Source: Rathayibacter sp. Leaf185 (GTDB lineage Bacteria > Actinomycetota > Actinomycetes > Actinomycetales > Microbacteriaceae). Taken from it: a stretch of 64,000 bases of DNA. The first letter of the stretch is position 1, and each line of letters begins with the position of its first letter. The DNA lies in the NCBI RefSeq assembly GCF_001423885.1, contig NZ_LMPP01000005.1:54285-118284 (forward strand), read 5' to 3'. Shown piece by piece: positions 45,914 through 53,884 of this stretch. Both the position numbers and the translations under genes were made by a program. A model generated the notes under the pieces. That model did not search any database and was not told where the DNA came from. It worked only from the letters and a program-made list of their open reading frames with translations.

Positions 45914-47151
45914 GATGCTTCTTTCCGCGCCACGGGTGACGCTGTCGTGTCACGACCGAGCGGACGCTCGTCGGACGGACGACCGGGCTCCGGTGCGGAG
46001 GCGCGGTCGAGCGGGTCGAGGACGGGGGACGCCTCCGCGAGCTGGGCCGCGGCCTCGAGGCGCTTGCGGCGGCTGAGCGGAGCGAGCGTGACGACCGTGC
46101 AGACGAGGAGGCCTACGGCGAGGAAGACCAGCGGGACCCAGAGCACGTCGACGACGAACATCAGCAGGCAGCTGAACGCGATGACCGCGGTCCACGCGTA
46201 GAAGATGAGCACCGCGTGCAGATGCGAGTGGCCCATGTCGAGCAGGCGGTGGTGGAGGTGCTTGCGGTCGGCGCTGAACGGCGACTTGCCGGCGCGCAGC
46301 CTCCGGACCACCGCGAGGCCGAAGTCCATCAGCGGCACGACCAGGATCGCGAACGGCAGGATGATCGGGATGAACGCGGGCAGCAGCTCCTTCGCGGCCA
46401 GCTGCGCCGGATCGATCTGCCCCGTGACCGCGATGGCCGACGTCGCCATCAGCATCCCGACGAGCAGCGCTCCCCCATCGCCCATGAACATCTTCGCCGG
46501 CCGCCAGTTGATCGGCAGGAATCCCGCGCACGCGCCGACCAGAACGACGGCGATCAGGGAGGCGAGGTTGAAGTAGTCGGTCGGCGACGTCTGCTGCACC
46601 AGCAGGTAGCTGTAGAGGAAGAAGACGCCGTTCGCGATGAGCGCGACGCCGGCGACCAGCCCGTCGAGTCCGTCGATGAAGTTGAGCGCGTTCGTCACGA
46701 GCACGATCGCCAGAACGGTGATGATCAGCGACATCCACGGCGATCCGACCGTCAGGCCGCCGATCGGCAGCGAGACGATCTGGACGCCTTTCCAGGCGAT
46801 CAGCCCGGCAGCGATGAGCTGGCCCGCCAGCTTCGTGGTCCAGTCGAGGTCCCAGATGTCGTCGGCGACTCCGATCAGAACGATCAGGAGGCTCGCACCG
46901 AGGATCGCGAGGATCGGCTCCGGATTCGAGAAGACGAGCCGGAAGTAGGGCAGCTGCGAGGCGATCGCGAAGCCGACCACGATCCCCAGGAACATCGCGA
47001 TGCCACCGAGCCGCGGAGTCGGGCGGGTGTGCATGTCACGGACGCGGATCTTCGGGTAGAGCCGGTACTTCAGGCTCAGCTTGAGGATCACGAACGACAG
47101 GACACCGGTCACGATCGCGACGGCGAGCGAGACGAGGGCGAAGGTGATCAT
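45910..47151 (-). CDS. WecA/TagO-type undecaprenyl-phosphate sugar-1-phosphate transferase
   Basis: Polytopic membrane enzyme (413 residues, about 10-11 helices) of the MraY/WecA family that loads a HexNAc-1-phosphate onto undecaprenyl phosphate, starting teichoic acid, arabinogalactan-like or polysaccharide chains. Motifs: DMHTRPTPRLGG (near 39-50), VADDIWDLDW (the Asp pair), NALNFIDGLDGLVAG, FMGDGGALLVG and the cytoplasmic KHLHHRLLDMGH His motif near 300. The last 60 residues are a polar Ser/Arg/Pro-rich tail. It starts 3 nt after tsaC with a GGAG site. It could prime the polymer made by the locus beyond 48 kb; the link is inferred. Confidence 0.9.
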   Translation of the reverse strand: MITFALVSLAVAIVTGVLSFVILKLSLKYRLYPKIRVRDMHTRPTPRLGGIAMFLGIVVGFAIASQLPYFRLVFSNPEPILAILGASLLIVLIGVADDIWDLDWTTKLAGQLIAAGLIAWKGVQIVSLPIGGLTVGSPWMSLIITVLAIVLVTNALNFIDGLDGLVAGVALIANGVFFLYSYLLVQQTSPTDYFNLASLIAVVLVGACAGFLPINWRPAKMFMGDGGALLVGMLMATSAIAVTGQIDPAQLAAKELLPAFIPIILPFAILVVPLMDFGLAVVRRLRAGKSPFSADRKHLHHRLLDMGHSHLHAVLIFYAWTAVIAFSCLLMFVVDVLWVPLVFLAVGLLVCTVVTLAPLSRRKRLEAAAQLAEASPVLDPLDRASAPEPGRPSDERPLGRDTTASPVARKEAS

Positions 47152-47154
47152 CCG

Positions 47155-48057
47155 TCACTCACTCGGAGCGGCATCGGCACGTGCGGTGCCGCTCGCCGAC
47201 GGCTCGTCGAGCAGGCGCGCACCGGATGCCCAGTCGGGGCGGGCACTCGGTGCGGGCGCCTCCGCAGGCCGGGCCGACTGCTCAGGCTGCTCGGACCCCT
47301 CCGGCTCCTCGGACCCGAGCGACGTGTCGGTCGACGCGTCGTAGGAGGCGACCTCGGTCGCCGGGGCGTCGGGGTCCGGCAGCAGGTCGCCGATGACCTC
47401 GCGAATCTGCTCGACGGAGACGACCCCCTGACGCAGGACCCTCAACGTCCCGCCGTCGAAGCTGAGCGCCGTCGCATCGACGATGGTGGACGACTCGCTG
47501 GCCCCGGCCGGACGGTCGCTGTAGCGCGCGCCAGCCGCTCCGGCGTCGAGATAGACGTCGACGGCGTCGCCGAGCTGGTCGAACGCCTCCTGCGCGGTCG
47601 TGGCGGAGGGCTGCCCCGTCTTGTTCGCCGACGAGACGGCGAGGGGCCCCGTCTCGGCGAGGAGCTCGATCGTGACGGGGTTGTCGGGCATGCGCAGGGC
47701 GACGGTGCCCTTGGTCTCCCCGAGATCCCAGACCAGCGACGGCTGTGCATGCAGCACGATCGTGAGGCCGCCCGGCCAGAAGGCCTTGGCGAGCTCGCGG
47801 ACAGCGTCGGGGACGTTCTCGGCGAGGGCGTCGAGGGCTGCGATGTCCCCGATGAGAACGGGGGGCGGCGACTGCCTGGTGCGCCCCTTCGCGTCGAGCA
47901 GCCGCTGCACGGCGGCCGCGTCGAAGGCGTTCGCGGCGACGCCGTACACCGTGTCGGTCGGGATCACGACGAGCTCACCGCGCCCGATCGCCGTCCGCGC
48001 GAGACGGGTGCCGGTGAGGAGGTCGGTGTCGACGGAGCAGTCGTAGATGCGAGCCAT
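47155..48057 (-). CDS. tsaC: TsaC/Sua5-YrdC family threonylcarbamoyl-AMP synthase
   Basis: Makes threonylcarbamoyl-AMP for the t6A modification of ANN-decoding tRNAs. The YrdC domain occupies residues 1-205: VIPTDTVYGVAANAFD, the nucleotide-binding KGRTRQSPPPVLIGD, FWPGGLTIVLHAQ, GTVALRMPDNPV, LAVSSANKTGQPS and STIVDATALS. The last 90 residues are a low-complexity Ala/Ser/Glu/Pro tail with no full Sua5 domain. The ATG has TATCAT ending 9 nt upstream. In many actinobacteria prmC and prfA precede this gene; here the exopolysaccharide locus does. Confidence 0.92.
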   Translation of the reverse strand: MARIYDCSVDTDLLTGTRLARTAIGRGELVVIPTDTVYGVAANAFDAAAVQRLLDAKGRTRQSPPPVLIGDIAALDALAENVPDAVRELAKAFWPGGLTIVLHAQPSLVWDLGETKGTVALRMPDNPVTIELLAETGPLAVSSANKTGQPSATTAQEAFDQLGDAVDVYLDAGAAGARYSDRPAGASESSTIVDATALSFDGGTLRVLRQGVVSVEQIREVIGDLLPDPDAPATEVASYDASTDTSLGSEEPEGSEQPEQSARPAEAPAPSARPDWASGARLLDEPSASGTARADAAPSE

Positions 48058-48066
48058 AACAAGCCG

Positions 48067-48072
48067 ATGATA
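48067..48072 (-). promoter_or_regulatory. -10 box of tsaC
   Basis: TATCAT on the minus strand, 9 nt before ATG 48057; the transcript would be leaderless or have a 2-3 nt leader. Confidence 0.45.
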
Positions 48073-48116
48073 CCGGGCTCGCTCCTCTTTACTCGGTCCG
48101 CCTCCGCTCGCACGCT

Positions 48117-48146
48117 TTGAGGAGCTTGGAGCGACAGGGGATAGAT
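48117..48146 (+). promoter_or_regulatory. Possible promoter of the polysaccharide operon
   Basis: TTGAGG (48117-48122) and ATAGAT (48141-48146) with 18-bp spacing, in a locally A/T-richer patch. It would leave a leader of nearly 300 nt. Confidence 0.3.
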
Positions 48147-48293
48147 CATTTCGTGCCCCTGCCGAGGTCCAACGACGGGCCGATGCTTGAGTCGTTCTCC
48201 GTGACCTTTCCTCACCTGCTGATCCGATATGGAGAGCTCGACCGGGCCCGCTGCGGCACCTGCTCGGCGAACCAGGTCCTCATCGTGTCCGCC

Positions 48294-48323
48294 GATCCAG
48301 GCAGCTCCGATCCAGGCAGCTCC
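48294..48323. repeat. 15-bp tandem duplication
   Basis: gatccaggcagctcc at 48294-48308 and again at 48309-48323. Confidence 0.85.
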
Positions 48324-48445
48324 GTGATCGAAGGGGCCCGGGGTCCTCACGTCGTCGGAGGATCGCGCGATCCCGCCGCGGGAGAGCTGCGGGCGTCACG
48401 TCGGACCCACTCGTCGATGGAGCGACGCCCGGAGCAGGTGATCCG

Positions 48446-48763
48446 TTGATCCTGAGAGGCCGAGCCTGGATGAAGCTGGACTCCACCGCCGTGATCGAGG
48501 GAGCGGACCGGGCGCTGGTCCTGGAGATGAACCACGCCGACTCGAGGCCGATGATCCTGGAAGCGACCGCCTTCACGATCTGGCAGGAGATCGACGGGGA
48601 GTCGGACACCGACGCGATCGTTCAACGCCTTTCACAGCGGCAGGGCCTGAATGCCGATCTCATCCGGCCGGACGTCGAGGCCTTCCTCCTCCGTCTGGCT
48701 CGGGACCATGTCATCGCGAGCCTGATTCCCCCTTCTTCCGTCTCCGAACGGCCGAGGGAGTGA
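48446..48763 (+). CDS. PqqD-like small protein
   Basis: A 105-residue protein of the PqqD fold. The family pattern is a short beta sheet (LEMNHADSRPMILEATAFTIWQEIDGE, where LEATAFTIWQ replaces the usual L-N-x-T-A-x-x-I-W/L) followed by SDTDAIVQRLSQ and a helical end. PqqD-type proteins bind leader peptides in RiPP pathways, but similar ones occur in polysaccharide loci beside nucleotidyltransferase-like proteins. Start choice: TTG 48446, or ATG 48470, which would remove eight residues; a GAGAGG sequence precedes the latter. The TGA overlaps the next gene's GTG (GTGA). Confidence 0.65.
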   Translation: MILRGRAWMKLDSTAVIEGADRALVLEMNHADSRPMILEATAFTIWQEIDGESDTDAIVQRLSQRQGLNADLIRPDVEAFLLRLARDHVIASLIPPSSVSERPRE

Positions 48764-50892
48764 CGCCGTTCGCGACGCTCGACATGCTGAGCGCCACGCA
48801 ACTGGCCCACGCACTCACCGCTCATCTCGCCTCCGAGATCGGCATCCGTGCGATCTGCGTGAAAGGCCCTGTGCTGGCTGATCAGGGGCTCCGGTCACCA
48901 CGCGTGTCGAGCGACGCCGACGTCCTCGTCGAGCCGGGTGCGATCGACGGTCTCGTCGCGGCGCTCCGGTCCCGAGGCTGGAGCGAGCGCTTCGTTGCCG
49001 ACGTCCCCAGAATCCTTCGCAACCATGCCCGGACGCTCACCCATCCCGAATGGCCGTGCGACATCGATCTGCACCACGGCTTCCTCGGCTTCCTCGCCTC
49101 CGATGAGGAGGTGTTCGAGGCTCTCTGGGAACGTCGGTCCACCACTCGCATCGCGGATGTCGACGTCATCTGCACCGATCCTGTCGCGAACTCCGCGATG
49201 CTCGCTCTGCACTGCCTTCGCGAGATGCATGTGCTTCGCAACCGCGATGAGCTCGATCAGCTGACGGCGGCATGGTCGACTCCGCGGCCGGATCTCGACT
49301 CCGCAGAGCTGATCTCGCTCGCGACGCGCACGGGAGCCGTCGAGACGCTGCGCCCGTTCTTCGAGCGGATCGGTCTCCGGGCGGCCATTCGCCCGCACGA
49401 CGCCGATGCCCTCGCCGCGTGGACACTCCACACCGCCTCCGTGGGAAGCGGACGTGCAGCGGCATGGCTGGCCGCGATCACCGCGGCCGGCTGGCGTCAG
49501 CGCCCGCAGCTCCTGGTCCACGCGATCTTCCCGCCCGAGGAGGAGTACCGACTCGAGCACCCCGAGATCGAGCGCGGCCGCGTGGCCTTCGCCCGGGCCA
49601 TCGCTCGCCGCGGCATGAAGGGGTTCCGGGACCTCCCGACCGCCTTGAAGCAGCTCGAGCAGGCACGCCGGATCAGTCGCGAACTCCACTCCGGCGAGGT
49701 CGTCATGTCAAGCAGGGCGAGGCGATCGGGGTCGACTCGAGGGTCGGTCGCGCGGCCCCAGGAGGAGGAGGAGCAGAGGCGCAGGTCCGTCGCCATCATC
49801 GGGACCCGGGGGTATCCGAGTTACTACGGAGGCTTCGAGACCGCGGTCCGCAGGATCGCACCGTACCTCGTCGACCGAGGATGGGACGTCACGGTATACG
49901 GCAGGGACGGCTCGACGAAGTCCGACGACCGCGACCGGGACCCTCGGGTGATCACGAGGGTCACCGCGGGCCTGGAGACCCGATCGTTGAGCACACTGAC
50001 CTACGGCCTCACCGCATGTCTCGACGCGCTCCGGCGCGAACCCGACGTTGCGCTGGTCATGAACGTGGCGAACGGCTTCTGGCTGCCTCTGCTCAGCGCT
50101 CGAGGAATCCCCAGCGCTGTCAACGTCGACGGCGTCGAGTGGGACCGGGCGAAGTGGGGGCCCATCGCGAAGAACGTGTTCCGCAGCGGCGCACGCGCCA
50201 CGGCGCTCTTCGGTGACGAGCTCATCTTCGACGCCGAGGCGATCGCCACACGGTGGCAGCGCGAGTTCCGACGGACGGGGACGTTCATCCCGTACGGCGG
50301 CGACGACCCCGGTGAGCTACCCGTCGTCAGCGGGTTCCCCCACCGCGGCTACATTCTCGTCGTCGCCCGCTTCGTCCCCGAGAACACCGTCGCGGAATTC
50401 CTCGACGCAGCGGAAGTCCTCGCCGCGCGATGGCCCGTCGTCATCGTCGGATCCTCGGGCTACGGCGGCGAGCTGGACGCACGAGCCGAGCGCCTGGCCG
50501 TCGAGCACCGCTCCGTCACCTGGCTGGGTCACGTCAGCGACGACCAGATGCTGTTCGCCCTCTGGCAGCACGCAGGCGCCTATTTCCACGGGCACAGCGT
50601 GGGCGGAACGAACCCGGCGCTCGTACAGGCGATGTCCTGCGGCGCTCCGACCGTCGCACGCGACACTGTCTACAACAGAGAGGTCCTCGGAGTGACCGCG
50701 GAGTACGCGCAACCCGCCGCCACAGCGATCATCGAGGCTGTCAGCCGGCTCATGGAGGACCCCGGCAGGCAGGAGCGACTCAGCGCGGCGACATACGCAC
50801 GCGGACGAGAGCACTACTCGTGGGAGGCGGTCTGCGAGGGATACGAGGCCACGCTCAGGAGCCTCGTGACGTCGAGACGACGTCGTCGATGA
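48760..50892 (+). CDS. Fusion: nucleotidyltransferase-like (PF14907) domain plus DUF1972/GT4 glycosyltransferase
   Basis: A 710-residue two-domain protein. Residues 1-315 match the uncharacterised nucleotidyltransferase family found in polysaccharide loci: AICVKGPVLADQGLRSPRVSSDADVLVEP carries the K-G and D-x-D signature (core SSDADVLVEP), DIDLHHGFLG follows. Residues about 337-710 form a rhamnosyltransferase-like enzyme: VAIIGTRGYPSYYGGFET (DUF1972 start), NVDGVEWDRAKWGPIAKN, and the GT4 C-terminal half with GGTNPALVQAMSCGAPTVA. A junction rich in Arg/Ser/Glu contains ATG 49705 preceded by GAGG, so a separate glycosyltransferase could also be made by internal initiation. I see no stop or frameshift at the junction. 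Coupled to both neighbours by 4-nt overlaps. Confidence 0.75.
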   Translation: MTPFATLDMLSATQLAHALTAHLASEIGIRAICVKGPVLADQGLRSPRVSSDADVLVEPGAIDGLVAALRSRGWSERFVADVPRILRNHARTLTHPEWPCDIDLHHGFLGFLASDEEVFEALWERRSTTRIADVDVICTDPVANSAMLALHCLREMHVLRNRDELDQLTAAWSTPRPDLDSAELISLATRTGAVETLRPFFERIGLRAAIRPHDADALAAWTLHTASVGSGRAAAWLAAITAAGWRQRPQLLVHAIFPPEEEYRLEHPEIERGRVAFARAIARRGMKGFRDLPTALKQLEQARRISRELHSGEVVMSSRARRSGSTRGSVARPQEEEEQRRRSVAIIGTRGYPSYYGGFETAVRRIAPYLVDRGWDVTVYGRDGSTKSDDRDRDPRVITRVTAGLETRSLSTLTYGLTACLDALRREPDVALVMNVANGFWLPLLSARGIPSAVNVDGVEWDRAKWGPIAKNVFRSGARATALFGDELIFDAEAIATRWQREFRRTGTFIPYGGDDPGELPVVSGFPHRGYILVVARFVPENTVAEFLDAAEVLAARWPVVIVGSSGYGGELDARAERLAVEHRSVTWLGHVSDDQMLFALWQHAGAYFHGHSVGGTNPALVQAMSCGAPTVARDTVYNREVLGVTAEYAQPAATAIIEAVSRLMEDPGRQERLSAATYARGREHYSWEAVCEGYEATLRSLVTSRRRRR

Positions 50893-52031
50893 TCAGCCGG
50901 ACTCGTATCGGAGACGACTCCGCTTCCCTTCCCATCCGGATCCTCCCGGAGCTCCGATCGACTCAGATCGACGACTACCGCGGTGGACCGCGAGCCCTCG
51001 TCGTGTATCTGGGCACGAAGTACGACCTCGACGCGACGGACGTGCCGACCGAGTTCGTGCACGCGAGACTGGCTGGAGCGGCGACCCTCCTCTTCCACTC
51101 CTCTGCCAGCGTCCTCGAACTTCCCGAACCGCTCTGGATGCGCTTCCTCCCCACAGAGATCGTGCTTCTCGGGGCTTGGCATGCGGGCCGTCTCGTCCAC
51201 CGCGGCCGACGGACCGTCGTGACCTACGCGATGGAGAACAACGATCTGGGCAGCCTCCTCACAGGAGACAGGACGGCACCCGCGTGGTTGGTCCGAGGCG
51301 CGGGCTTCTGCCTCGGCGCACTGATCGCGGTCGGATTCGATCGGATCGCCTTCGGCAGCGAAGGCGCCCGCGCACTGTACACGGGACTGCCCTTCGTGGG
51401 CCGGATGCCGTCCCGTCTTTTTCCCCATCTGCCTCAGCCAGCACTGGACACCCCTCGATCAGCAGTACCGGACTCGGTCGTGTTCCTCGGGCGACTCGAG
51501 GAGCGCAAGGGACTCCGTGCCTTGATCCGCGCCTGGGACGACGTGGAGAAGGCCTCGCCGACGGCTCGACTTCGGATCATCGGTTCAGGACCACTCGACG
51601 GGCTCGCCCGTGCCTGGGCGGCCGAGAGACCGAACCGCCGCGAGGCACTCGGACCGGTGCCCCACAAGGAGGTCCGCGCCCTCGTCGGCGATCGCGCAGT
51701 CGCCGTCGCTCCGTCCCAGCGCGACGGCCGCTGGCGCGAGCAGATCGGCCTGCCGATCCTGGAGAGCCTCGCACTGGGTCTGACCGTGGTCACGACGGAT
51801 GAGACCGGAATCGCCCGATGGCTGCGCGAGCACGGCCACTCCGTCGTCGCCGCCGGGGCTCCGCAGGCCCTGTCAGCCGCGATCCTCGCCGCCCTGGCCC
51901 GTCCTCTGGACCGGGTGCAGGTCCTCCGATCACTTCCCAGATCTCGCGGACGCATCGACGCAGCCTGGTGGCTGTACGAGGGCTCGTCGGCCACGACGCT
52001 CCACCCCATGACAGCGGAGGACGGGAAGTGA
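50889..52031 (+). CDS. Glycosyltransferase, GT4-like
   Basis: A 380-residue soluble glycosyltransferase with a GT-B layout. The N-terminal half (RALVVYLGTKYDLDATDVPTEF start region) is atypical; the C-terminal donor domain has VVFLGRLEERKGLRALIRAW (given by its GRLEERKG core), RLRIIGSGPLDGLARAW, and GLPILESLALGLTVVTTDETG, the E-x7-E-like nucleotide-sugar site. The acceptor and donor sugars are unknown. ATG 50889 overlaps the previous stop (ATGA) and its TGA overlaps the next start (GTGA), so it is the third of five coupled genes. Confidence 0.75.
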   Translation: MISRTRIGDDSASLPIRILPELRSTQIDDYRGGPRALVVYLGTKYDLDATDVPTEFVHARLAGAATLLFHSSASVLELPEPLWMRFLPTEIVLLGAWHAGRLVHRGRRTVVTYAMENNDLGSLLTGDRTAPAWLVRGAGFCLGALIAVGFDRIAFGSEGARALYTGLPFVGRMPSRLFPHLPQPALDTPRSAVPDSVVFLGRLEERKGLRALIRAWDDVEKASPTARLRIIGSGPLDGLARAWAAERPNRREALGPVPHKEVRALVGDRAVAVAPSQRDGRWREQIGLPILESLALGLTVVTTDETGIARWLREHGHSVVAAGAPQALSAAILAALARPLDRVQVLRSLPRSRGRIDAAWWLYEGSSATTLHPMTAEDGK

Positions 52032-53884
52032 CGGACCAGGGCAGGATCGTCGGAGTCGTTGTGCACTTCCGGAGCTACGAGACGGTCGGAGGGTCGGTCC
52101 AGGCTCTCCTCGACGAGGGGGTAGCGCCCGGCGATCTCGTCGTCGTGGACACCAGTGAGGAGCCGCACCGTCGCGTTGAGCTGCGCGGATTGCTGCCGGC
52201 GGAGGTCACTATCGTGTTCGAGCGCAACCGGGGCTACGGCGCGGCCGTCAACTTCGCTGTCGATCACCACGCCGCCCGCTCGGGTACTCCAGCCGAGTAC
52301 TTCGTCGTCGCGACCCACGAGACCCGGATCGAGCCCGGTACCGTCGCCGCACTCGAGCGAGCCCTCGACCTCGATGCTGCAGCTGCGGTCGCGGGCCCGA
52401 CGCTCATCTCCGGCATCGAAGGCCACGCGCCCTACGTCTGGTCCACCGGGGGCAGACTGACGAGGCTGCTGCACCTGCCCGCGCACCACGACCATCGCGC
52501 GCCGCTGACATCCCTGGCCACCCGCTCGATCATCGAGGAGCGCGACTGGTTGGACGGGGCGTTCCTCCTCTACCGTCGCGACGACTTGGACCGGAACCGC
52601 ATCTGCGAGGACTTCTTCGTCTACATGGAAGAAACGGATCTCCACCTCCGTCTGCGCGCGCAGGGCAGGAAGGTCCTCTGGGTACCGGAGGGTCGGGTCT
52701 GGCAATCCTCGAACGGGGTGCCCCCCTACTACCTGGCCCGCAATCTCCGGCTCCTGGCGGCCCGCCAGGACGGACCCTTGCGCGGATCAGCCGCGACCTC
52801 GGTCGCCGCCGCGCGGAGGATCCTCTCCGACCTCCGGAACGGTTTCGGGACCGCGAGCCTCGCCCCACTGGTTCGAGGACTCTTCGAGCGCCTGCCCGCG
52901 ACAGGTCGGGACCGTCCTGGCAGCACAGTGCTGCTGGTGAATCCCCTTTCCGGGGCGCTCGAGCACTACGAGCAGGAACTCGCCGACGTGCTGGTCGCCG
53001 CGGGTGAGCACGTGATCAGGCGAGCGGTGCCGGAGCCCTCGATCAGCGGACACAATCGACCGGCCTGGCTCCGCGCCTACATCCGTGTTCTCCTCGCCGC
53101 CGCCGGCGAGGCTCGGCGGATCCCGGGCTCCCGCGTCGTCGTCGTCTGGCCGGTTCTCGGCTACCTCGACCTCCTGCTCCTGCGCACCTCAGGCCGAGTC
53201 CGCTCCAGCCTCGTCCTCCACGATCCGCTGCCTCTTGTCCGAGCGGTCGGCTACTCGCGCCGATCGCGCTGGTTGGCAGCTCGATTCGGGAAGCGGACGG
53301 AGCTGATCACCCACAGCGAACGAGCGGCTGCTGCAGTGCGAGCAGACATGGAGGGCCACCCGACCGTGCTGCTGCCGCATCCCATCCTCGAGCCGGACGC
53401 CGCGACCCGCTCGCAGCACACGGGACGTCCCGTCGTGCGGGTTCTCGGGCAGTACAAGCGTGACCGCGATCTCCTCGCGCTCGAGCAGATAGCGCTGGAC
53501 CTCGCCGGCTCGGCAGACCTCCAGATACGCGGTCGTCGGTGGCCTGCTGTCGCGGGCTGGAGCGTCGATGCGCGATTCGTCCCGGAAGCGGAGCTCGAAG
53601 ACCTCCTCCGCACGAGCTCGGCCATCGTGATCCCGTACCGGAATTTCTTCCAGAGCGGCATCGCGGTTCGCGCTCTGGAGGCGGGGACACCGGTCGTCGG
53701 TCCGCGGGACAGCTCTCTCGTCGAGATGCTCGGGAGGACCTCGCCCTTCCTCGTGGACCCCGGCGAGCGATGGAGCCCGGCGGTGCGGGCGGCGGTGGGT
53801 GCCGAACGGGCGAGTGTCCTCTCACTCGCGCGCACATGGCGGCTGACTGCTGTCGAGGCCTGGAGAGGATGGGCTCATCGATGA
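52028..53884 (+). CDS. Fusion: GT2 glycosyltransferase plus GT-B type glycosyltransferase
   Basis: A 618-residue protein with two transferase modules. The N-terminal GT2 (about 1-265) has VGVVVHFRSYETVGGSVQAL, a VVVDTSEEPHR strand, FERNRGYGAAVNFAVDHH, an ATHETRIEPGT segment where a DxD would be expected, and the WLDGAFLLYRR and FFVYMEETDLHLRLRAQG motifs typical of rhamnosyl-type GT2 enzymes. The C-terminal module (about 300-618) has HDPLPLVRAVGY, RVLGQYKRDRDLLALEQ, and VIPYRNFFQSGIAVRALEAGTPVVGP (core SGIAVRALEAGTPVV). Two consecutive sugar additions by one protein is a reasonable inference. GTGA and ATGA overlaps bind it to its neighbours. Confidence 0.72.
   Translation: MTDQGRIVGVVVHFRSYETVGGSVQALLDEGVAPGDLVVVDTSEEPHRRVELRGLLPAEVTIVFERNRGYGAAVNFAVDHHAARSGTPAEYFVVATHETRIEPGTVAALERALDLDAAAAVAGPTLISGIEGHAPYVWSTGGRLTRLLHLPAHHDHRAPLTSLATRSIIEERDWLDGAFLLYRRDDLDRNRICEDFFVYMEETDLHLRLRAQGRKVLWVPEGRVWQSSNGVPPYYLARNLRLLAARQDGPLRGSAATSVAAARRILSDLRNGFGTASLAPLVRGLFERLPATGRDRPGSTVLLVNPLSGALEHYEQELADVLVAAGEHVIRRAVPEPSISGHNRPAWLRAYIRVLLAAAGEARRIPGSRVVVVWPVLGYLDLLLLRTSGRVRSSLVLHDPLPLVRAVGYSRRSRWLAARFGKRTELITHSERAAAAVRADMEGHPTVLLPHPILEPDAATRSQHTGRPVVRVLGQYKRDRDLLALEQIALDLAGSADLQIRGRRWPAVAGWSVDARFVPEAELEDLLRTSSAIVIPYRNFFQSGIAVRALEAGTPVVGPRDSSLVEMLGRTSPFLVDPGERWSPAVRAAVGAERASVLSLARTWRLTAVEAWRGWAHR

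Larger units (their letters stand above)
48058..48445. other. Divergent intergenic region between tsaC and the polysaccharide operon
   Basis: No convincing gene. It contains the tsaC -10 box, a possible promoter at 48117-48146, and a 15-bp tandem duplication at 48294-48323. An open frame (48117-48449, 110 codons) ends in a TTGA overlap with the next gene but has no recognisable domain; it could be a leader ORF or chance. Confidence 0.6.

Noticed and set aside
48282..48625. Minus-strand short frames in the tsaC-polysaccharide gap
   Set aside because: No domain, no promoter, and they overlap the PqqD-like gene antisense.
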